From Gaetbulibacter_B jejuensis (GTDB lineage Bacteria > Bacteroidota > Bacteroidia > Flavobacteriales > Flavobacteriaceae), in contig NZ_BAAAGF010000002.1 of the NCBI RefSeq assembly GCF_039524015.1, positions 558,001 through 622,000 of the forward strand: 64,000 nucleotides of DNA, given 5' to 3'. The position numbers were made by a program, and so were the translations under genes. Shown piece after piece: positions 28,012 through 37,574 of the stretch (the first letter of the stretch is position 1; each line of letters opens with the position of its first letter). The notes under the pieces are model-generated. The model searched no databases. It was not told where the DNA came from and was given only the letters and a program-made list of their open reading frames with translations.

Positions 28012-28478
28012 NNNNNNNNNNNNNNNNNNNNNNNNNNNNNNNNNNNNNNNNNNNNNNNNNNNNNNNNNNNNNNNNNNNNNNNNNNNNNNNNNNNNNNNNN
28101 NNNNAGAAACCAGCTGCAACACTATCAGAATAAGTTACAGTTACCGATCCACAAGAATCAGTAGCAGTTGCGTTACCAGTTTGAGAAGGATCTATGCTGT
28201 CACCACACTCTACATTAGCAGTAGCAGGAACAGTAATCACAGGATCAGTAGTATCAATTACGTTTATGATTTGATCTTGCGATACATCGTTACCACAATC
28301 GTCAGTAGCAGTCCAAGTTCTAGTAATAGTTTGAGTATTACCACAAGAACCAGCTGCAACACTATCAGAATAAGTTACAGTTACCGATCCACAAGAATCA
28401 GTAGCAGTTGCGTTACCAGTTTGTGAAGGGTCTATGCTGTCACCACACTCTACATTAGCAGTAGCAGGAACAGTAAGC
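27751..28478 (-). repeat. Three 240-bp coding repeats, the middle one broken by the assembly gap
   Basis: Copies start at 27751, 27991 and 28239 on the plus strand and encode 80 residues each (PATANVECGDSIDPSQTGNA, TYSDSVAAGSCGN, TRTWTATDDCGND). The outer two spacings are exactly 240; the middle one is 248 because of the gap filler and an extra base. Confidence 0.93.
28012..28104. other. Assembly gap (93 N) inside the giant adhesin gene
   Basis: The gap falls within the second of three 240-bp repeats. Neighbouring copies predict that 86 bases (or 86 plus multiples of 240) are missing, not 93, and the right flank has AGAAACC where other copies read AGAACC (one extra A). With both corrections the flanking frames join. 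Confidence 0.9.
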
Positions 28479-31213
28479 ACAGGATCAGTAGTATCATTGA
28501 TGTCTATAACTTGAACATCAGTTGCTTGTTGACCACAAATATCTGTAATAGTATAAGTTCTACTAACTTTTATTGGGCAAGAGCCTGTTGCAACATCTAT
28601 ATAAGTGATAGAGTCAACATTGTCTTCTGTAAAAGTTCCACCTTCTGCTAAGAATTGAGCTTCAGTTATAGTTGCAGTACTAGAACTAAAAGGTAAAGCA
28701 GTAAGATTACCATTTTGAATATCACTTGTAGAACAACCTTCAACAACTATATCGTCTGGAGCTGAAATGGTTGGAGCTGTAGTATCTATTAAATTTACAT
28801 TAAAAGTAGCAGTAGCTGAACAGTTAGAGTTTTCATCACTAACAATTACAGTATAAGTTCCATTATCTAAATTGGTTAAGTCTTGTGAGTCAGTATCAGG
28901 GTCTTCAGATCCGTTGTTGTCCCAATCATAAGTATAGTTTCCGGTTCCGCCACTAACAGAAATATTAATACTTCCATCATTACTATCGCTACATGAGCTA
29001 TGAACTAACTCTTCTAATGTTATTGAAATAGCATTGTATACTGTAACAGTTAAAGGAGTTCTTTCACTGTTTACACACATTTCATTAGGACCTTCAGAAA
29101 CGTAGTAGGTAAATGTACCTGCTACACTTGTATCTGGTATTAATGACGTTTGACCTACAGTATTAGGATTATTATCTGGGTAAAATAATAATATATAATT
29201 AGGGTCAGTAGTTTGAGCTGTAAGTGGAGTAGCTGTTTCATTTAAACAATATACTTCATCATTAGCCGAAGGCGTTGTTGTTACACTGCTAGTTGCAATT
29301 GTAAATATATAATGACAACTTGGGTCTCCTGGAGGAATAGCATAGTAAGTTGTAGTTCCTAATGTTGCAGGGAACGGATTTGTACTAGTATATTCAGTTG
29401 TTGAACCAGTTACAGGGTAAGAATCATAAAATCTAGATCCAGGAGGAAATTCAGCTTCAATTTCAGAAACAGGTATTGAGTTTCCTTCAAAACTACAATA
29501 GAAGAAATCTCTTTCTACTGTAACACCTGTACAATTATCATTAATATAATCTTGAGCGTCAATATTAATTTCAATTGGATCAGTATTTGGTTCTCCTTGA
29601 CAATTTCCTTCTTGTTGATAACCTTGTATTAAAGGAAGAGAATAATCTGTTCCTGAAATCATACCTGTACCACTAATATAACCACCAAGAATTACAATTT
29701 TTGGCTCACAATTGGCATTTACAAGTACCGAACAGTCTTCGGTTGCCTTGAGTTTAAAAGATAAATCAGCTAATAAGAGATCGATGTCAGCAGGGAATAA
29801 AGGTAAAAAGTTGATATCCCAAACAATAGAACCAGTAGCCCCTTCATTTGGATCATAATACGGAGTTCCTGCTGCAAATGCTGGTAAATAAGCGTTGTGT
29901 ACAATACTTCCAGGTATAAATTCTGATGTAAAAGGAATTGGTATTACCAATCTTGCATCAAGAATAGGCTCTGTACCTTTATTTTTAATTTCAACTTTAT
30001 ATTCAATTTCATCTCCTGGTAATACTTGCATACCTGGAGTTGGAGCACTTCCGTTAATTGTAGTATTTGATAAAACTCCTTCAGATTCAGGGATGTAAGC
30101 ATCAACAGACATTGCCATACTAAAAATTATATAAGTATCTTGTGTTGATCCGTATCTAAATTTAGTTGATGTTTGGCTGTTATCAATTAAAGATTTATCA
30201 GAGTTGTCTAAATCAAACATGCTAATATCCAAACCAGTATTGTTTACTAAGTTCGGATTTCTTGCATTACCTCCTGTTTGTATAGAGGAGTTAAAAAAGT
30301 TACTAGTACTATTACCAGAGTGACTTAAATCTACCCAATCATTATTATTTGGGTTAGGGTTATTAACTTCATCGGCTTCAATAATTTCAAAATAATCGCC
30401 AGAAATACCTCTATCACCTTCACCAGCCATTAAACCTAATTTAATATTTACTGGACCAGATTGAACAGCATTAAATCCTGATACAGGTAGCTCATAATTT
30501 GTTGTAGTGTTTCCTTGAACGTAAGCATAACCATCAAAAACAGTTACATCTCTCCAGTTCATTTTTGAGTTTTCATAAACTACAATCATTCCCCAACCAC
30601 CATAATATCCTGTGCTACCTCCATTACCTTCAGAAACAGCTATATCAGCAACAAAGTATTCACCAAGTCCGTTAGATCTAACTTGGTCAGTTACTTCTAT
30701 ATAACCAGCATACATACCATTATTTCCAGGATACCTAATATCATTTTGGTTAGCTACAAGTGTTTGGTAACTAGAGTCGTTAGGACCTTTTAGCTTAATT
30801 GTACGTTTTTGTAAATTAGTTAAATCATCATCATCACCTCTACCAGTCCAATACAAACCTGCATAAATAATATTGGAACAGTCTGGGTTAGCACCATTTT
30901 CTGTTGAAAAGGTTAACGTTGCAGAAGATGAATTTTCAGTAGAAGAGTCGTTATCAACGTCAACGAACTCCATAGTTCTGTTACTATTATTATAGTTAAC
31001 ATTGTATGAGTCTAACGTTAAGTTTGAATTTCCTATAAGGGTAAAATCACCTTTTACGTTATAAATAACTTTACTTGGCGTGTATTGCGATGTACGTTGC
31101 GTAAAAGGCACTTGTACTTGAGCAAATGACGAACCTACAATAGCAAAAATAAGCATTAGCATGCTTAAAGCTTTTTTATTGAAGATAACAGGTTTTATAG
31201 TATAGTTTTTCAT
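28105..31213 (-). CDS. Giant repeat adhesin, N-terminal part with SprB repeat
   Basis: This is the N-terminal part (about 1,035 residues) of the giant protein continued at 20136-28011. It has a signal peptide (about residues 1-31, ending GSSFAQ), a large beta-rich region without a named domain (about 32-370), a DUF11-like conserved segment (VLPGDEIEYKVEIKNKGTEP, about 374-455), a further beta-rich region, an SprB-type repeat (about 726-804; DGSINISVSGGTGNYTYDWD) and then the start of the 80-residue repeats. The gene begins 47 bases after a small secreted-protein gene on the same strand, probably in one operon. Corrected for the gap, the full protein is 3,689 residues. The stop that the raw frame meets beyond the gap is an artefact. 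Confidence 0.88.
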
Positions 31214-31260
31214 TTTTGCCTGAGTTTTATTCTTTGTAATTTGATAATAGCGTTATATCA

Positions 31261-31764
31261 TTAAATAGGAATATTAATACCTAAAAAAGTTGGAGGGTAT
31301 TTAATATCTTCTCTTTTTTTAATCATTCTTATTATTTGTGGTTGAGAAGCTTCAACTTCACAACTTATATATATGCACTCTAGGTTAGGAAAAACAGAAA
31401 ATGCATCGTAGTCAATAGTTTTACTTAGGTCATTTTGGTTAAGCACTTTTATAACAAGAACTTTGACCATGTTAGATGGCTTTCTGTTAATTGTATTCAA
31501 AGAAGCAACATCAACAACTACACGTTCTGTATTTAGCATAATTGGTTTTGACTCATTATTCGATAAATAAGCAGTTTCAACTTTTTTATACACTAACTTT
31601 TTAAGCATTTGTGCATCGTTGTCAGGTAAGCCTTTTGATCTGGTATTAGATTGGACATCATTGTTAAACAACTTTACGTCATTTTCCTGAGCTGAAGTTT
31701 TAGTAGAAATAATTGTGCACAAAGTGAACAATGCTATTACCAAAGGATTAATTTTAATATTCAT
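31261..31764 (-). CDS. Small secreted protein of unknown function, first gene of the adhesin operon
   Basis: The 167-residue product has a signal peptide (about residues 1-25, ending KTSAQE) and no membrane helix or lipobox. The mature part is mixed, with an alternating pattern in MVKVLVIKVLNQNDLSKTID and FPNLECIYISCEVEASQPQI; two Cys lie close together in LECIYISCE. It ends with a short hydrophobic IPI tail. I do not recognise a family. It lies 47 bases upstream of the giant adhesin gene on the same strand with no terminator between, so it is probably part of the same operon and may assist or regulate the adhesin. Confidence 0.7.
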   Translation of the reverse strand: MNIKINPLVIALFTLCTIISTKTSAQENDVKLFNNDVQSNTRSKGLPDNDAQMLKKLVYKKVETAYLSNNESKPIMLNTERVVVDVASLNTINRKPSNMVKVLVIKVLNQNDLSKTIDYDAFSVFPNLECIYISCEVEASQPQIIRMIKKREDIKYPPTFLGINIPI

Positions 31765-32121
31765 AATTTCTTTAATTAGATTTTTCTAAATTTATATTTG
31801 AGCTGCTATATTAAAATTAGAGCATCCCAAAGTGTGCAATTATTATTGCATATATTAACTTAAATAGTCATTCCAATTACATTGAATACTAGTTAAAATT
31901 CTTAAATTATGTTTAGAGGGAAGTGTATCGCAAAATATTACGGTACGAATGGATTGATTAATATGTTTTTGATTTGGGGTCATTTACATTAATTTTACAA
32001 GAACAAATCAACTTAATAAAAAGATGTTGCACAAAAATAAATGTTAAAGGGACGAAAATAATCGTTAAAACGGAATTATGCAACACTTTATCGAAAAAAA
32101 ACGCATTTAATCGATATTTAA
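31765..32121. other. Divergent intergenic region between the adhesin operon and sixA
   Basis: These 357 bases should hold the promoters of both directions. A small palindrome TGCAAT-TATT-ATTGCA lies at 31835-31850. A GTTGCA/TGCAAC pair lies about 55 bases apart near 32024-32080, upstream of sixA. No complete TTTG/TAnnTTTG pair was found. A plus-strand frame at 31974-32186 is not believed to be a gene. Confidence 0.4.
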
Positions 32122-32610
32122 ATGAAACAGATATTATTTGTAAGACACGCAAAATCGTCGTGGGAGTACGATGTAAGCGACATTGATAGACCATTGAACT
32201 CTAGAGGTTTAAATGATGCTGATTTGATGTCAAACCACTTTAAAAGCTATAAAATACGACCAGAAATGGTCTTTTCAAGCCCTGCAAATAGGGCCTTAAC
32301 AACTTGTAAGATATTTCTTAAAACTCTAAATATTGATGAAAATAGGCTAGTTATAGACACTAATTTATATGATTTTGGAGGTCAAATGGTTATGGATTTT
32401 ATAAAATCGGTTGATGACACCCATAGTTGTATTATGATATTTGGACATAACCATGCATTTACTACATTGGTAAATGAACTTGGAGATCAATTTATTGGCA
32501 ACTTACCAACTTGTGGATTAGCAAAAATTGATTTTGATACTGACCAATGGTCAAAAATTAATAAAGGACATACTGATATGTTGCTGTTTCCTAAGGAATT
32601 AAAATCATAA
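32122..32610 (+). CDS. sixA: SixA-type histidine phosphatase
   Basis: This 162-residue protein is a histidine-phosphatase-superfamily member. The catalytic RHG-type motif appears as VRHAKSSWE (His8), the usual SixA form, with the second histidine in FGHNHAF and supporting residues in RPLNSRGL. SixA in E. coli removes phosphate from phosphohistidine proteins. In this window it precedes ppk1 and ppx, so a role in phosphate or polyphosphate regulation is possible. ppk1 has its own -7 promoter element ~110 bases downstream. Confidence 0.88.
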   Translation: MKQILFVRHAKSSWEYDVSDIDRPLNSRGLNDADLMSNHFKSYKIRPEMVFSSPANRALTTCKIFLKTLNIDENRLVIDTNLYDFGGQMVMDFIKSVDDTHSCIMIFGHNHAFTTLVNELGDQFIGNLPTCGLAKIDFDTDQWSKINKGHTDMLLFPKELKS

Positions 32611-32717
32611 AATAAGTATTTTATACTAATTCATTTGGATGAGAAATATTTATAAATCTTTAAATAGGTTTACAATTTATTAAATCTACCAACAGCGCTT
32701 ATATTTTCTAAATAGAA

Positions 32718-32725
32718 TATATTTG
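32718..32725 (+). promoter_or_regulatory. Predicted -7 promoter element of ppk1
   Basis: TATATTTG matches TAnnTTTG, 22 bases before the ppk1 ATG. No TTTG is seen at the -33 distance. Confidence 0.4.
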
Positions 32726-32747
32726 TGCTTAACTAAATAGAAACTTA

Positions 32748-34802
32748 ATGACCAAAGATAAAAACAGTTATATCAATAGAGAATTAAGCTGGTTACAATT
32801 TAATGCTAGAGTTCTACAAGAAGCGGCAGACAAATCAGTTCCTTTAATAGAAAGACTTCGTTTTTTAGGGATTTTCTCTAATAATCTAGATGAGTTTTTT
32901 AAAGTAAGATATGCAACTGTTAAGCGAATTGACGAGGCAGGAAAAGCAGGTAAGAGTGAGTTAGGAGGTATTAAGGCTAGTGAGTTATTAGAAAAAATTA
33001 CACAAGTTGTTATTAAACAGCAAAGTGAAAGTTTAGGAATACTTAATGATATTCAAAAAAACCTTGAAGATGAAGGTATTTATATCATTAATGAGTCACA
33101 AATTGACGATTCTCAACACGATTTTATTAAGAATTATTTTATCCAAAATGTTAGTCCAGCACTAGTAACAATAATACTCAATGACTTAGTAGATTTACCT
33201 ATTTTAAAAGATAGTGCAGCCTATTTAGCTGTAAGAATGAATCTTGAAAATAATGAAAAGCAATTTGCCTTAATTGAAATACCAAGATCTATGGATAGGT
33301 TTGTTGTTTTACCCAAAAAGGATAATAAAGACTTTATCATAATATTAGATGATTTACTAAGGTATTGTTTAAATGATATTTTTAACATTTTCGATTATAA
33401 AAGTATTACAGCTCACATGATTAAAATCACTAGAGATGGTGAATTAGATTTTGACAGTGATTTAAGTAAAAGTTTTATTGAGAAAATTTCTGATAGTGTT
33501 AAGCATAGACAAGTAGGAGAACCTGTTAGGTTTGTTTATGATAAAACCATTGACAAGGAAACCTTAGGGTATTTAATGGCTAAAATGGGTATCGATTCAA
33601 ATGATAGTGTTATACCTGGAGGTCGTTACCATAATAGGAGAGACTACATGGGTTTCCCTAGTTTAGGCAGAACAGATTTGTTGTATGACAAGATAAAAGC
33701 ATTGCCAGTAAAAGGTTTAAGTTTAGAGGAAAGTATTTTTAATACAATTGCAAAAAAAGACTATTTGCTTTACACGCCTTATCATACTTTTTCTTATGTG
33801 GTTAAGTTTCTTAGAGAAGCAGCTTTAGATCCAAAAGTAAAAACTATAAAAATTACTATATATAGATTAGCTCAAATATCCCACGTTGCAAGTTCATTAA
33901 TTAATGCAGCCAAAAATGGGAAAAAAGTAACTGTTTCAATTGAATTACAAGCACGATTTGATGAGCAAGCAAATATTGATTATGCTGAGCAAATGCAAGA
34001 TGAAGGTGTAAACCTTTTGTTTGGTGTTTCTGGTTTAAAAGTACATAGTAAAATGTGTGTGATTGAAAGAGAAGAAGGTACAAAACTAAAGCGTTACGGA
34101 TTTATAAGTACTGGGAACTTTAACGAGTCAACAGCTAAAATTTATACCGATTTTACACTCTTTACGTGCAACCAAAAAATATTAAAAGACCTTAATAAGG
34201 TGTTTAATTTCTTTGAGATAAATTATAGAATCTATCGCTATAAACACATTATAACGTCACCACATTATACCAAAGCTAAACTCTTTAAACTCATTGACAA
34301 GGAAATAGAAAATGTAAAACAGGGTAAACCTGCTTACATAAAGCTAAAGCTCAATAGTATTTCTAGCTATGCAATGGTTGATAAACTTTATGAAGCGAGT
34401 AGAGCAGGAGTAAAAATTCAAATGATTGTGAGAGGCTTGTGTTGCTTAATTCCTGGAGTAGAAGGTATGAGTGAGAATATTGAAGTTATTAGTATCATCG
34501 ATAAATTTTTAGAGCATACTAGGTTGTATATATTCTGTAATGATAATGACGAAAAAGTGTATATTTCTTCAGCAGATTGGATGACCCGAAATATTGAAAA
34601 TAGAGTAGAAGTAACCTGTCCAATCTATGATGAAGATATCAAACAAGAACTGTTAGATATTTTTGATATTTGTTGGAGTGATAATGTAAAATCTCGTATT
34701 TTGAACAAAAATCAAAATAATAGATATAAGCGTAATAATCTACCAAAAGTTAGAACCCAATTCGCTACTTATGATTATTATTTAAAAAAGTTAGAAAGTT
34801 AA
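32748..34802 (+). CDS. ppk1: Polyphosphate kinase 1
   Basis: PPK1 makes inorganic polyphosphate from ATP at the membrane. The 684-residue chain has the N-terminal helical domain (NRELSWLQFNARVLQEA), the middle head domain and two phospholipase-D-like catalytic domains. The autophosphorylated histidine lies in GLKVHSKMCVIERE and the second catalytic histidine in FLEHTRLYIF. YHTFSYVVKFLREAALDP and the KITIYRLAQ segment match the ATP-binding region. The stop overlaps the ppx start by one base (TAATG), a synthesis/breakdown pair under joint control. Confidence 0.96.
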   Translation: MTKDKNSYINRELSWLQFNARVLQEAADKSVPLIERLRFLGIFSNNLDEFFKVRYATVKRIDEAGKAGKSELGGIKASELLEKITQVVIKQQSESLGILNDIQKNLEDEGIYIINESQIDDSQHDFIKNYFIQNVSPALVTIILNDLVDLPILKDSAAYLAVRMNLENNEKQFALIEIPRSMDRFVVLPKKDNKDFIIILDDLLRYCLNDIFNIFDYKSITAHMIKITRDGELDFDSDLSKSFIEKISDSVKHRQVGEPVRFVYDKTIDKETLGYLMAKMGIDSNDSVIPGGRYHNRRDYMGFPSLGRTDLLYDKIKALPVKGLSLEESIFNTIAKKDYLLYTPYHTFSYVVKFLREAALDPKVKTIKITIYRLAQISHVASSLINAAKNGKKVTVSIELQARFDEQANIDYAEQMQDEGVNLLFGVSGLKVHSKMCVIEREEGTKLKRYGFISTGNFNESTAKIYTDFTLFTCNQKILKDLNKVFNFFEINYRIYRYKHIITSPHYTKAKLFKLIDKEIENVKQGKPAYIKLKLNSISSYAMVDKLYEASRAGVKIQMIVRGLCCLIPGVEGMSENIEVISIIDKFLEHTRLYIFCNDNDEKVYISSADWMTRNIENRVEVTCPIYDEDIKQELLDIFDICWSDNVKSRILNKNQNNRYKRNNLPKVRTQFATYDYYLKKLES

Positions 34803-35713
34803 TGTTAACCATAAAAAAATACGCTGCAATTGATATAGGTTCAAATGCGGTTCGTTTATTAATCTCAAATATTATAGAACAAAAAGGAAAGTCGACTAGG
34901 TTTAAAAAAAACTCATTAGTTCGTGTTCCTATCCGTTTGGGAGCAGATGTTTTTGTAAAAGGCAAAATATCTAAAGAAAACGAGCAACGTATGTTAGACA
35001 CCATGACTGCCTTTAAGTTGATAATGAAATCGCATAAAGTGGTTAGCTATAAAGCTTGCGCAACTTCTGCAATGCGAGAAGCTTCAAACGGAAGAGAAAT
35101 ATCAAAACTCATTTCTGAAAAAGCTAAAATTGACATAGATATTATTGATGGAGAAGAGGAAGCAACAATAATTGCAGCTACTGACCTTGATAGCTATATC
35201 GACCCTAGTAAAACCTATTTGTATGTTGATGTTGGTGGTGGTAGTACAGAGTTTTCTGTAATTTATAATGGAGAAAAAATTGTTTCTAAGTCCTTTAAAA
35301 TAGGTACAGTACGATTACTTAATGATATTGTTACCAATGAAACTTGGAATGAGTTAGAATTATGGATTAAGGAACAAACCAAGAGTTATGATAAAATAGA
35401 TTTAATAGGCTCGGGAGGTAACATCAATAAAATTTTCAAGATTTCAGGAAAAGCACTTGGTAAACCTTTAACTTACTTTTATTTAACTAGTTACTATAAT
35501 AAATTACAAACTTATTCTTACGAAGAACGAATTACAGAGCTAGACTTAAATCAAGATAGAGCTGACGTAATTATTCCTGCAACACGCATTTATTTATCAG
35601 CTATGAAATGGAGTGGAGCCAAAGACATTTATGTTCCCAAAATTGGACTTTCCGACGGAATAATAAAAAGTATGTACTATAAAACTGTAAGTAGCATTAA
35701 ATTAGAAAAATAA
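34802..35713 (+). CDS. ppx: Exopolyphosphatase (Ppx/GppA family)
   Basis: The 303-residue protein belongs to the ASKHA superfamily. The first phosphate loop is AAIDIGSNAVRLLI (residues ~8-21) and the second is VDVGGGSTEFSV; the catalytic Glu lies in IDGEEEATI. It releases phosphate from polyphosphate chains or acts on pppGpp. At ~300 residues it is the short form without the C-terminal HD domain of E. coli PPX. It overlaps ppk1 by one base and shares its transcript. Confidence 0.92.
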   Translation: MLTIKKYAAIDIGSNAVRLLISNIIEQKGKSTRFKKNSLVRVPIRLGADVFVKGKISKENEQRMLDTMTAFKLIMKSHKVVSYKACATSAMREASNGREISKLISEKAKIDIDIIDGEEEATIIAATDLDSYIDPSKTYLYVDVGGGSTEFSVIYNGEKIVSKSFKIGTVRLLNDIVTNETWNELELWIKEQTKSYDKIDLIGSGGNINKIFKISGKALGKPLTYFYLTSYYNKLQTYSYEERITELDLNQDRADVIIPATRIYLSAMKWSGAKDIYVPKIGLSDGIIKSMYYKTVSSIKLEK

Positions 35714-35806
35714 GCATTTCGTCTTAATTTTTTTGTTACATATCTAATAATTAAGGGTAATTCATATTTTTCATTTTATATTCGACGTCTCAAATCATTA
35801 TAAATT

Positions 35807-36355
35807 ATGAAGACATTAATTACTACTTTAGTTCTTGCGTTATGCACCACCATAGGGTTTTCTCAAAGCAATAGTTCTCAATCTGTTAGTTATGGAGTAA
35901 GAGCAGGTTTGACTATTTCTAATATGGACTATAAAGATGGTCCTATCAATGAAAATCAACACAGAAACGGTTTCTTGTTTGGCATTTATGCCGAAATCCC
36001 TTTAGCTGCTAGCCTTAGTGTAGCACCAGAAATTCAGTTTTCACCTGAAGGTGCAAATCATGAAGATTTTGCTAATGACTATATTAATGTTCCTGTGCTT
36101 TTAAAATATAAACTGTTTGATGATGCTGTTGCATTTGGTGTTGGTCCACAAGTAGGCGTAAAAGTACACAAGGATAATGACGGATTTAAAAACTTTGTGT
36201 TTTCTGGAGTAGGAATTATAGAGTTTAAACTCACAGGAGATTTTTATGTAGACGCGCGTTATAACTACGGTTTCTCAAATGTTTTTGATGAAGAGTTAGT
36301 TCCTGAGGCAACTACAGGTGTTATCCAAATAGGACTAAACTACAAAGTATTTTAA
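35807..36355 (+). CDS. Outer membrane beta-barrel protein (PorT-like family)
   Basis: The 182-residue protein has a signal peptide (about residues 1-19, ending GFSQS) and a short series of amphipathic strands: YGVRAGLTISNMDY, FLFGIYAEIP, LSVAPEIQFSP, VPVLLKYKLFD, AFGVGPQVGVK, YVDARYNYGFSN and a last strand IQIGLNYKVF with terminal Phe. This is the 8-stranded barrel pattern of small Bacteroidota outer-membrane proteins of the OMP_b-brl_2/PorT-like group. The function is unknown. A convergent terminator follows. Confidence 0.8.
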   Translation: MKTLITTLVLALCTTIGFSQSNSSQSVSYGVRAGLTISNMDYKDGPINENQHRNGFLFGIYAEIPLAASLSVAPEIQFSPEGANHEDFANDYINVPVLLKYKLFDDAVAFGVGPQVGVKVHKDNDGFKNFVFSGVGIIEFKLTGDFYVDARYNYGFSNVFDEELVPEATTGVIQIGLNYKVF

Positions 36356-36376
36356 GCTATTAATTCAAAATATAAA

Positions 36377-36406
36377 AAAAGCTCTAGTGATTTTACTAGA
36401 GCTTTT
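36377..36406. terminator. Bidirectional terminator between convergent genes
   Basis: The arms AAAAGCTCTAGT and ACTAGAGCTTTT flank loop GATTTT with T runs on both strands. It serves the beta-barrel gene (plus) and the META-like T9SS cargo gene (minus). Confidence 0.9.
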
Positions 36407-36414
36407 TTTGTGCT

Positions 36415-37536
36415 TTATAATTTAATAAATTTTAGTGTTTTTGAATTATGCAGCTTGTCTGAAATGGTGATAAAATAAATACCAGATGGTAAATGATTAA
36501 CATTTATTTCAGCATCTAATAAGTTTTGTGATGTAATAGTTTTACCTTGTATTGAATACATAGTAAAGAATAACTCACTTTCATTATTTAAGTTATAAAA
36601 ACTTAGGTTTTCATTAACAGGATTTTCTTTTAAACGTATTGAGTTTACTATTTCATTTTCAGTATAAGATAGTGTTTGTCTGCCATAAACAGCAACACTG
36701 TTATTGGTAATGTTGTTTATAATTAGTGTTTGATTATTTCCTGTGCCAGTAATTTCATAATTGACGGTTTCAAAGTTGCCTCCAATATCATATGATGGTA
36801 ATACCAAAGCATAAGAACTTTCAAAGTTATTTTCATCTGGACTTGAACATATACCTAAAGTTTCGGTATAATAAAGAATATCAAACGTACTGTTTGGAGA
36901 ATGACTAAATTCTCCCGAAAAACTATTACAAGCTAATTCGCCTTCAAATTCAAAACCATTAGTTGTTGGACCTTGAGTGTTATCAAAATTAAGTGTAGGC
37001 GTAGCGCTTTCTGGTATTTCTACAGAGGTTGAATTTACTTCTAATGAATGGAGAAACCAATTACCAAATAAATCTGTTGGCATTTGTTGTCTGCTAAAAG
37101 TTAAATAATCTCCATTAGCTTTTGTTAGAGTCAATACAGCGTCGTTTCCACTTCCTGTTATGGACCAAGATAATTCATTAGGATATGATTCTCCGTTTAA
37201 AAGAATACCTAAATAATAGCCCTCAAATTCCCCTTCATATTCTTCGCTAGGGAAACAATCAGCTAAACCTACATCAGCCGAAAAAATAGTTATATCACTT
37301 GAAGTAACTTCATATTCACCAGAGAAAATTGGATTACATGAAGACATTGCACTGAAATTAAAATTTGAATTATTTGTGTCTTCAGTTAAGTTTAAAGTAA
37401 CATAACTATAAATATTAGCAATGGTATTACTGTTACGATTAATATTGTACAAATACCATTCGCTTAAAAGGTCTTCATTTTGGGCATTTGCAGATACACA
37501 AAAAAGAAAGGTAAAAAATAAGTAGAGATGTTTCAT
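36415..37536 (-). CDS. Secreted protein with two META-like domains and T9SS type A sorting domain
   Basis: The start is set at the ATG at 37536 (MKHLYLFFTFLFC), 12 codons inside the longest frame, because this places the signal peptide (ending VSANAQ) at the N-terminus; 373 residues. Two similar halves (about 20-150 and 155-280) each begin with LxxxWxLxxL-like text and contain FSAMSSCNPIFSGEYEV or FEGELACNSFSGEF, resembling META/HslJ-type domains (by inspection). The last ~70 residues (LSFYNLNNESELFFTMYSIQ, LPSGIYFITISD, KTLKFIKL) are a type A Por secretion tail. It is the last gene of a run that begins at dnaX. Confidence 0.78.
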   Translation of the reverse strand: MKHLYLFFTFLFCVSANAQNEDLLSEWYLYNINRNSNTIANIYSYVTLNLTEDTNNSNFNFSAMSSCNPIFSGEYEVTSSDITIFSADVGLADCFPSEEYEGEFEGYYLGILLNGESYPNELSWSITGSGNDAVLTLTKANGDYLTFSRQQMPTDLFGNWFLHSLEVNSTSVEIPESATPTLNFDNTQGPTTNGFEFEGELACNSFSGEFSHSPNSTFDILYYTETLGICSSPDENNFESSYALVLPSYDIGGNFETVNYEITGTGNNQTLIINNITNNSVAVYGRQTLSYTENEIVNSIRLKENPVNENLSFYNLNNESELFFTMYSIQGKTITSQNLLDAEINVNHLPSGIYFITISDKLHNSKTLKFIKL

Positions 37537-37574
37537 GGAGATGTTGTATTTAGATAGTAATCTAAAATACAAAA

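Noticed and set aside
27783..28426. Plus-strand frames across and next to the N gap
   Set aside because: They run through the N run or repeat the same shadow in each 240-bp copy.
20938..28478. Possible CRISPR or satellite array
   Set aside because: The repeats are 240-249 bp, in frame and code for protein modules; spacers are absent.
31974..32186. Plus-strand 70-codon frame overlapping sixA
   Set aside because: Overlaps the start of a well-supported gene in another frame.
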